Below, piece by piece: positions 58,329 to 64,000 of a DNA stretch of 64,000 nucleotides. Source of the DNA: Serratia marcescens (GTDB lineage Bacteria; Pseudomonadota; Gammaproteobacteria; Enterobacterales; Enterobacteriaceae); contig NZ_JARVZZ010000001.1 of the NCBI RefSeq assembly GCF_029846115.1, positions 4,030,001 to 4,094,000 of the forward strand, given 5' to 3'. The position numbers and the translations under genes were made by a program. How positions within the stretch are numbered: the stretch's first letter is position 1; every line of letters begins with the position of its first letter. The notes under the pieces are model-generated. The model was not told the origin of the DNA. It did no database searches and saw nothing but the letters and a program-made list of their open reading frames with translations.

Positions 58329-58897
58329 GCGGCCTTCCCCCGCCACTGTTTCTCGAGCAAGCTGCGCGCCGAATCCGCCATGATCATCACCGCGCCCGCC
58401 AGCATCAGCGTGTCCTTCAGCACCAGGCGCCCGGCGCCGGAGAGATAAGGGAAGCCGTGATGCGCATCGCCCAGCGCCGGCACCCAGGCCTCCGGGGTGG
58501 TGATTAAAAAGGTCAGCGTCACCAGCGGCGTGCAAAAGGAGAGCATGCCGCCCAACAGCCCCAGCCATTTGGAGAACGGGTTGGCCAGCACCAGCAGCGC
58601 GATCGCCACCTCCACCACGCCCAGGCCGTTGGAGAAGCCATAGGTATTGTTGGCCTGCTGCCAGGCGCGCGCGGCGAGGTTCAGTTCGCCTTCGTGCGTC
58701 AGATGCGCCTGATAGTCCTGCGGCATGTCATAGAAAAACGACATCAGCGGGCTGTTGGCGACGAACGGCGTGATGCTGTCCGCTTCGTAAGGGATGAATT
58801 TGAGCAGGCCAATCCATAAGAAGACGATGGCGATGCTGAGGCGAATCAGCGTTAATCCCAGCTTGTCGCCCTTGCTCAGAAAGAATAGTATTTTCAT
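58325..58897 (-). CDS. rclC: Inner-membrane protein RclC (DUF417)
   Basis: About 190 residues from the ATG at 58897 (an in-frame ATG at 58909 is also possible). Four hydrophobic segments and near-identity to E. coli RclC in LTLIRLSIAIVFLWIGLLKF, PYEADSITPFVANSPLMSFF, NTYGFSNGLGVVEV and TPEAWVPALGDAHHGFPYLS. First gene of the rclC-DUF302-rclA operon, divergent from rclR. Its biochemical role is not settled. Confidence 0.95.
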   Translation of the reverse strand: MKILFFLSKGDKLGLTLIRLSIAIVFLWIGLLKFIPYEADSITPFVANSPLMSFFYDMPQDYQAHLTHEGELNLAARAWQQANNTYGFSNGLGVVEVAIALLVLANPFSKWLGLLGGMLSFCTPLVTLTFLITTPEAWVPALGDAHHGFPYLSGAGRLVLKDTLMLAGAVMIMADSARSLLEKQWRGKAA

Positions 58898-59034
58898 TAC
58901 CGGCTCCATGTCATTGATAACTCATGCATCGCAGCGACGCCCTCCGCATCGCTGCACTATCGAACCGATCTTAGTGCTTCGCATTACGCCGGCCCATTGC
59001 CGAAACAATCAGCTTCTTAGCCAGGAGTCTCAAA

Positions 59035-59910
59035 ATGGATCCGCTCAGCCAACTGTTGATGCTTAACGACATGCGCGGTTACGTGGCGCGCGATTGCCAT
59101 TTCAGCGGCGAGTGGCGCTCGCCGCATGCCGCCGGGGAGTGGAGCCAGATCCGCTGGCACATGGTGCTGGCAGGCAGCTGTCGGCTGGAGATCCCCGGCG
59201 GCTGCCCGGTACCGCTGGAGCAAGGCAGCCTGCTGTTCTTGCCGCACAACTCCGCCCACCGCCTGCTGCCGGAGGGGGCCGACAGCGCTACGCACCTGCT
59301 GTGCGGCGTGCAAATCTTGCCGCACAGCGCATCGCCACTGCTGGCGAGCCTGCCGGAATGTTTGCTGTTCAACAGCCGCCAGCAGGGGCGGCTGGCGCTA
59401 TTGCAGGCGACCGGCCAGCTGCTGAGCGATGAGTTCAGCCAACAGGGCCAGGGGCACAACGCCATTGTCAGCCAGACCATGGCGCTGCTGTTCGCGCTGG
59501 CGATCCGCGCCTGGCTGGCCCAGCCGAACCAGAGCGGCAATCTGGTCGCCGCGTTGCTGCATCCGCAGTTGGGCAACGTGGTTGAACAGATGCTGCGCCG
59601 CCCGCAACACCCCTGGACGCTGGTGGAACTGAGCGAACGGGCCCATATGTCGCGCGCCAACTTCGCCCGCGTCTTTCGTCAGGTCACGCAGCAAACGCCG
59701 CTGCAGGCCCTTACCGCCATCCGCATGCAGCTGGCGGCCCGGCTGCTGGCGCGCCAGGCGTTGCCGCTGAGCCGTATCGCCGAACAGGCCGGCTATTCGT
59801 CGGAAGTGGCGCTGCATAAAGCCTTCACCCGCCACTTCGGCCTGACGCCGGGAAAATTCCGCCAGCAGGCCGCCGAGACACCGCCGGACGCTTGCCCGAT
59901 CTTGGCCTAA
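59035..59910 (+). CDS. rclR: AraC-family activator RclR
   Basis: 291 residues. An N-terminal cupin sensor (about 1-150; LLFLPHNSAHRLLPEG) is followed by the AraC double helix-turn-helix (about 185-285; LVELSERAHMSRANFARVFRQ, abridged; IAEQAGYSSEVALHKAF). The start MDPLSQLLMLND matches E. coli RclR. RclR senses HOCl by cysteine oxidation; here Cys22, Cys56 and Cys89 are candidates. It is divergent from rclC across about 137 bases, which should hold its operator. Confidence 0.93.
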   Translation: MDPLSQLLMLNDMRGYVARDCHFSGEWRSPHAAGEWSQIRWHMVLAGSCRLEIPGGCPVPLEQGSLLFLPHNSAHRLLPEGADSATHLLCGVQILPHSASPLLASLPECLLFNSRQQGRLALLQATGQLLSDEFSQQGQGHNAIVSQTMALLFALAIRAWLAQPNQSGNLVAALLHPQLGNVVEQMLRRPQHPWTLVELSERAHMSRANFARVFRQVTQQTPLQALTAIRMQLAARLLARQALPLSRIAEQAGYSSEVALHKAFTRHFGLTPGKFRQQAAETPPDACPILA

Positions 59911-59928
59911 CCTCCTGCCCCGCCTTAC

Positions 59929-59941
59929 TGTTTAGTAAACA
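59929..59941. promoter_or_regulatory. 13-bp palindrome between rclR and the LacI gene
   Basis: TGTTTAGTAAACA is an exact palindrome about a central G. It lies 129 bases before the LacI-type regulator gene, which could use it for autoregulation, although LacI operators are normally even-centred. Confidence 0.4.
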
Positions 59942-60069
59942 ATCCGGCCGCCGCCTGACGACTCTCACAAATGCGCAATCCCATGCGTGCGGCGCCCCGG
60001 TTACGGCTTGCCTGCGGCCGGCTTCCCTTATAGATTGCAGGCTAACGGCAGGCAGCAAGGTATCGGCAA

Positions 60070-61107
60070 ATGGCAAATATTCGTGATGTCGCACGGTTGG
60101 CCGGCGTCTCCATCAGCAGCGTGTCGAACCTGCTGAACAACCGCAGCCACCAGATGAGCGCGCAGACCCGTGAACGCATCGAACAAGCGATGGCGACCCT
60201 GGGGTATCGGCCGGCCCGGGCGGCGGCGGTGCCCGCACCGCAGGCCAAGATCATCGGCCTGCTGCTGCCGTCGATCGTCAACCCGAGCTTTTCGGCGCTG
60301 GCGCATGCGGTCGACGGCGCGGCGCGGGCCCACTGCTACCGCGTCTTGCTCGGCAACGCCTACCGCCAGGAACAGGAAGAGGCCGCGTTTATCGACGATA
60401 TGTTCCTGCATGGCGTGCGCGGCATCATCGTGGCGGCAAGCGACGTTCGCCAGACCCATTTTGTCCGGGCCGCCGAACGGGGCATGAAGATCGTCAGCTA
60501 TGACAATCCGTTTCCCGAGCGGGCGGCCATCGATACCCCGCTGTTCGACAGCGTCTCGATGGACAATGTCGCCGCCGGGCGCCTGGCCGCGCAGCACCTG
60601 CTCGAACGCGGCTGCCGACACATTGTGTTCGCCACCGAAGCGACGCTGACCGTCGGGCGCAGCCACAAGATCGACGGTTTTCTGAGTGCGCTGGGGCACA
60701 GCCTGAGCGAACGCCAACGGGTGATCGAAGGCAAGGCCAACAGCGCCTACGGCGACACGGAAATGTTCGAATTGGGGCTGACGCTGGCGCCGCGCGTACT
60801 CGCGCTGACGCCGCGCCCGGACGGTATCGTGGCGATTAACGATGCGCTGGGCATCGGGCTGATGGTGGGGGTGCGCGCCGCCGGCGTCCAGGTACCCGCA
60901 GACATCTCGGTGATCGGCATCGACAATATCGCGCTGGCCGGCCTGGCCGAACCGGGGCTGACGTCCGTCAGGCCGCCGCTGGCGGAGATGGCGCAGCTGA
61001 TGGTCGAGCGCCTGATCGGCCGCATCAACAGTGATTCACCACCGCCCGGTGAGTTTCTCTTCCCGCCGACGGTCATCAGCCGGCGTTCGGTTAAAGCCGC
61101 CGGCTAA
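60070..61107 (+). CDS. LacI-family transcriptional regulator
   Basis: 345 residues. N-terminal LacI helix-turn-helix with hinge (about 1-55; IRDVARLAGVSISSVSNLLN), then a periplasmic-binding-protein-like sugar domain (IIGLLLPSIVNPSFSALAHAV; DGIVAINDALGIGLM; PADISVIGIDNIALAGL). It precedes and probably represses the MFS-SDR-mutarotase genes. The inducer is presumably the sugar they handle. Confidence 0.93.
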   Translation: MANIRDVARLAGVSISSVSNLLNNRSHQMSAQTRERIEQAMATLGYRPARAAAVPAPQAKIIGLLLPSIVNPSFSALAHAVDGAARAHCYRVLLGNAYRQEQEEAAFIDDMFLHGVRGIIVAASDVRQTHFVRAAERGMKIVSYDNPFPERAAIDTPLFDSVSMDNVAAGRLAAQHLLERGCRHIVFATEATLTVGRSHKIDGFLSALGHSLSERQRVIEGKANSAYGDTEMFELGLTLAPRVLALTPRPDGIVAINDALGIGLMVGVRAAGVQVPADISVIGIDNIALAGLAEPGLTSVRPPLAEMAQLMVERLIGRINSDSPPPGEFLFPPTVISRRSVKAAG

Positions 61108-61306
61108 CTGAAATAACAGCGTCTTACCCAGGCGATGCGCAGCGGCATCGTCCGGATCGGTGTCAGCCAAAAACAAAGGAACAGGCCGTCGCGCTTAAGG
61201 GATGCCCGCGCCTCAATGAATCAGTGTCGTGCCGTTATTTAACGTTCAGCTCAGGGTTATGGGCCGGGCCTCTATTATTCCGATTAACCACATTGGAAAT
61301 ATCAAA

Positions 61307-62614
61307 ATGAAAATAAGCAAGCCGCAGGATATTGAACGCAGCGCTATCAGGAAATTGACGCTGCATATTGTCCCCCTCATGATTTTATTGTATTTCCTGG
61401 CCTTTCTCGATCGCAATAACATGGCCTACGCCGCCAAGGCGTTGGAGGATAACCTGGGCCTGACCGCCTCGGCCTTCGGCTTCGCCTCCGGGATTTTCTT
61501 TATCGGCTATTTTCTGTTTGAAATACCCAGCAATGCCGGCACCATTAAATTCGGCCCGCGCATCTGGTTCGCCAGAATATTAATTTCCTGGGGCATCTTC
61601 GCGACCCTGCTCGGTTTTGTACGCACGCCGCTGGAGCTGTATATATGCCGTTTTATGCTGGGCGTGTGCGAAGCCGGGTTCTTTCCCTCGGTGGTGTATT
61701 ACTTCACGGTATTTTTCCCGGAAAAATACCGCACCAAAATTCTCGGCATGTTCATCATCGTCCAGCCGCTGTCCAACGCCGTCGGCTCGCCGATTTCCGG
61801 CTTTATTCTCAATATTCAGCATGACTGGTTCGGGTTCGCCCCCTGGCAGCTGCTGTTTATCCTCGAAGGGCTGCCGCCGATCGTCATCGGCCTGCTGATC
61901 CCGTTCCTGATCAAGAACTCGCCCAAGGACGTCGGCTATCTGAACGTGGAGGAAAAGGCCTGGCTGATGAGCAACGCCGGCCGCTCCAAATCCGGCTCTA
62001 AAATCACGCTGGGCGACTTCCTGAAAGGGATTAAAAACAAGAAATACCTGCTCTACGCGCTGCTCAACTTCGGCATGGTGTGCGGCATTTATGGCTTTGG
62101 CACCTGGCTGCCGTCGATCATTACCGCCCTCTCCGGCAGCGATATCTTCCGCGTCAGCCTGCTGGCACTCATTCCCTACGGCCTGGCCGCGCTGCTGGTG
62201 TACCCGTGGAGCCTGTGGGCCAGCAAAACCAAAAAGCTTGGCCTGTTCGCCGGCCTCAGCATGGTGGTCGCCGCTATCGGCCTGATGGGGGCGGTAACGT
62301 TTTTTAAATACGATCCGCTCGTCGCGCTGTCGTTCCTGTGCATCGCCGCCATCGGCATCTACACCGCCGTACCGCCGTTTTTATCCATGCCCGCCAACAT
62401 TTCCACCGGCGCGGCCGCGGCCGCCGGGCTGGCGGTGGTCAGCTGCATCGGCAATATCGGCGGCTTCGTCGCGCCTTATGCGGTGGGCGTATTGAACGAT
62501 CTGACCGGCAACAGCGCGCCGGGGCTGTTTTTCCTGGCCTCGTGCCTGCTGGCCACCGGGTTGATCTGCATTTTCTACTGCGCGAAACAGCGCGAAGGCG
62601 TCATCAATGCTTAA
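61307..62614 (+). CDS. MFS transporter, anion:cation symporter (ACS) family
   Basis: 435 residues from the ATG at 61307, with about 12 membrane spans. The upstream in-frame start at 61229 would add a non-conserved leader. ACS hallmarks: IVPLMILLYFLAFLDRNNMAYA (abridged) in span 1 and FARILISWGIFATLLGFV; RFMLGVCEAGFFPSVVYY. ACS members carry sugar acids, hexuronates or rhamnose-type sugars. About 200 bases separate it from the regulator gene, leaving room for a promoter and operator. Confidence 0.92.
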   Translation: MKISKPQDIERSAIRKLTLHIVPLMILLYFLAFLDRNNMAYAAKALEDNLGLTASAFGFASGIFFIGYFLFEIPSNAGTIKFGPRIWFARILISWGIFATLLGFVRTPLELYICRFMLGVCEAGFFPSVVYYFTVFFPEKYRTKILGMFIIVQPLSNAVGSPISGFILNIQHDWFGFAPWQLLFILEGLPPIVIGLLIPFLIKNSPKDVGYLNVEEKAWLMSNAGRSKSGSKITLGDFLKGIKNKKYLLYALLNFGMVCGIYGFGTWLPSIITALSGSDIFRVSLLALIPYGLAALLVYPWSLWASKTKKLGLFAGLSMVVAAIGLMGAVTFFKYDPLVALSFLCIAAIGIYTAVPPFLSMPANISTGAAAAAGLAVVSCIGNIGGFVAPYAVGVLNDLTGNSAPGLFFLASCLLATGLICIFYCAKQREGVINA

Positions 62615-62635
62615 CGAACCAATAAGGAGTCAATC

Positions 62636-63397
62636 ATGGGCGATCTTGCGGGCAAAAAGGTCTTTATCACCGGGGCGGAACAGGGCATCGGCCGCGCGAC
62701 TGCGGAGCGGCTGATCAAGGCCGGTTGCGACATCTATTTTCACTATCACAGCGACGAAAGCGGCCCCAAAGCGCTGGTGGCGCTGGCCCATTCATTGGGG
62801 CAAAAGGCCGCTTACGGCTACGCCGATCTCATCGATACCGACGAAACGCTGCGCTGCGTTTCGGCCGGCGCCGAGTTTCTCGGCGGCATCGACATTCTGG
62901 TCAATAACGTCGGCGGCATCGTCGGGCGCAAATGGCTGGGCGAGATCGACCGCGCCTTTTGGCAAACCGTGATCGACGTGAACATGACCACCATGCTGAA
63001 CGTGACCCAAAGCGCGCTGCCGTTCCTGAAGGCGGCAAACGGCGCCAGCATCGTCAACCTGGCCTCGCAGGCCGGCCGCGCCGGCGGGCATTCCGGCTCG
63101 CTGGTCTATTCCGCCACCAAGGGTGCGGTGCTCACCTGGACGCGCTCGCTGGCGGCGGAGCTGGGCGAGCACGGCATCCGGGTGAATGCGGTGGCGCCCG
63201 GTCTGATCCTCGGCACCCGTTTCCATAATCGCCACACCACCCAAGCATCGGCGGAGGAAACCGTTCGCGCCATCCCGCTGGGCCGCGCAGGCACGCCGGA
63301 CGACGTGGCACGCGCCATCGCCTTCCTGGCGGCGGAGTACGACGGCTTCATCTCCGGCGCCACCCTCGACATCAACGGCGGCATCTACCGCATGTAA
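62636..63397 (+). CDS. Short-chain dehydrogenase/reductase
   Basis: 253 residues, classical SDR. Cofactor motif TGAEQGIG (12-19), NNVG at 90-93, catalytic Ser144, Tyr158 and Lys162 (YSATK), and the C-terminal SGATLDINGG. It lies 21 bases after the transporter gene, so probably oxidises or reduces the transported sugar or its derivative. Substrate cannot be assigned. Confidence 0.93.
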   Translation: MGDLAGKKVFITGAEQGIGRATAERLIKAGCDIYFHYHSDESGPKALVALAHSLGQKAAYGYADLIDTDETLRCVSAGAEFLGGIDILVNNVGGIVGRKWLGEIDRAFWQTVIDVNMTTMLNVTQSALPFLKAANGASIVNLASQAGRAGGHSGSLVYSATKGAVLTWTRSLAAELGEHGIRVNAVAPGLILGTRFHNRHTTQASAEETVRAIPLGRAGTPDDVARAIAFLAAEYDGFISGATLDINGGIYRM

Positions 63398-63406
63398 TTC
63401 AGCTGC

Positions 63407-63426
63407 GGGCGGCACGGCTGCCGCCC
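63407..63426. terminator. Hairpin between the SDR and mutarotase genes
   Basis: A perfect 8-bp GC-rich stem (63407-63414 with 63419-63426) with a 4-base loop starts 9 bases after the SDR stop. No U-tract; likely an mRNA-stability element inside the operon. Confidence 0.5.
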
Positions 63427-63445
63427 CCTATTCAGGTATCGCCTT

Positions 63446-63862
63446 ATGATTAAATCCGCCATCACCCACCCGCCGCTGCTCGCCGCGCTGGCGCAATGCG
63501 GGCATAAAACCCAGGTGCTGATCGCCGACGGCAACTACGCCTGCGTGACCCACGCGCCGAAAGACGCCACCGTGGTCTATCTGAACCTGGCGCCCGGCAC
63601 GCTCGCCGCCCCGCCGATCCTGGAAAAGCTGCTGGCCTGCATCAACGTGGAAAGCGCCACGCTGATGGCTTGCCCGCCGGACTTCACCAACACCATCGAA
63701 GCCGAATATCGGCAGCTGCTGCCGGCGCAGTGCCCGGTCGAACACCTGCCGCGCGAGGCGTTCTACGCCGCGGTCAAATCAGATCGGACGCTGCTGGTGA
63801 TCGCCTCCGGCGAACAGCGCCGCTTCGCCAACCTGCTGCTAACGGTGGCGCCGGTGGTGTGA
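63446..63862 (+). CDS. RbsD/FucU-family sugar mutarotase
   Basis: 138 residues. The family's catalytic His20 (QCGHKTQVLIADGNY) with Asp28 is present. These cytoplasmic proteins interconvert anomers or pyranose/furanose forms of sugars such as ribose and fucose. Its sequence does not tell RbsD from FucU. Last gene of the sugar cluster visible here. Confidence 0.9.
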   Translation: MIKSAITHPPLLAALAQCGHKTQVLIADGNYACVTHAPKDATVVYLNLAPGTLAAPPILEKLLACINVESATLMACPPDFTNTIEAEYRQLLPAQCPVEHLPREAFYAAVKSDRTLLVIASGEQRRFANLLLTVAPVV

Positions 63863-63869
63863 AAGGCGC

Positions 63870-63887
63870 GAGGGGGATGCCCCCCTC
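63870..63887 (+). terminator. Hairpin after the mutarotase gene
   Basis: A 7-bp stem (63870-63876 with 63881-63887) with a 4-base loop lies 8 bases past the stop codon. No long U-tract. Confidence 0.55.
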
Positions 63888-63949
63888 ATACTTCGCCGCC
63901 TCACACTTACGATGCGATTTCCCCAAAGAAAGCCGTTGGCACACGCATT

Positions 63950-63982
63950 GAATTGCAATTACAATCGTTGCATTTGCAATTC
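63950..63982. promoter_or_regulatory. Operator-like repeats at the right edge
   Basis: GAATTGCAA (63950-63958) and TTGCAATTC (63974-63982) form perfect inverted arms 15 bases apart. Within them two related 12-mers, TTGCAATTACAA (63953-63964) and TTGCATTTGCAA (63968-63979), repeat at a 15-base interval. It is a probable operator or promoter region for a gene starting at or beyond the window's end. Confidence 0.5.
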
Positions 63983-64000
63983 AAAGAGAGAGCTGTGCAT

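Overview
The window is chromosomal DNA of an enterobacterium, most likely Serratia, and S. marcescens or a close relative fits best. It has the enteric gene order flhDC-motAB-cheAW-MCP. It also has a large type VI secretion (T6SS) cluster whose layout (VgrG module, tssJKLM, tagF-tssA, tssBC, hcp with a Tae4/Ssp-type amidase and Rap immunity genes, Fha/PppA/PpkA, eagR-rhs) resembles the antibacterial T6SS known from S. marcescens Db10. Most of the DNA is GC-rich with enteric-type coding. The clear AT-rich exceptions are the flhDC control region, the DNA upstream of the T6SS, the hcp/amidase/immunity island and the rhs toxin tip with the genes after it. No rRNA, tRNA, CRISPR array or insertion sequence was seen.

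Layout. (1) 1-6321, minus strand: motility and chemotaxis, with flhD, flhC, motA, motB, cheA, cheW and the start of a chemoreceptor gene that runs off the left edge. A consensus sigma-28 promoter precedes the receptor gene, and a consensus CRP site lies upstream of flhDC. (2) 7660-11321: small housekeeping genes (cnu/hha-type, uspC, curA, pcp, a LysR regulator). (3) 11834-54926, plus strand: the T6SS. It opens with a VgrG module (vgrG, two membrane proteins, DUF2169/pentapeptide, pentapeptide, DUF3540, PAAR-like DUF4150, lipoprotein). The apparatus genes follow: tssJ, K, L, M, tagF, tssA, tssB, tssC. Next are an effector/immunity island around hcp and a block of regulators and baseplate genes (fha, pppA, a periplasmic protein, tagJ, tssE, F, G, H, ppkA). 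A second VgrG, an EagR chaperone and an Rhs toxin with a TNT-type NAD glycohydrolase tip end the cluster, with immunity candidates behind it. (4) 55017-59910: sbmC, kynA and a reactive-chlorine-resistance locus (rclA, a DUF302 gene, rclC, divergent rclR). (5) 60070-63862: a LacI regulator, an MFS transporter, an SDR dehydrogenase and a RbsD/FucU mutarotase. The window ends in an operator-like repeat upstream of an unseen gene.

How the parts work together. The T6SS genes specify membrane complex (TssJLM), baseplate (TssAEFGK), sheath (TssBC), recycling ATPase (TssH), tube (Hcp), spikes (two VgrGs plus PAAR-like tips) and a phosphorylation switch (PpkA, PppA, Fha, with TagF). Recognisable payloads are a Tae4 cell-wall amidase and an Rhs-TNT NADase, and the DUF2169/pentapeptide module probably carries another. 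The most notable departures from expectation are a frameshift in tssA, an immunity gene without its toxin followed by a 23-codon remnant, and an uncharacterised pair of AT-rich genes after rhs.
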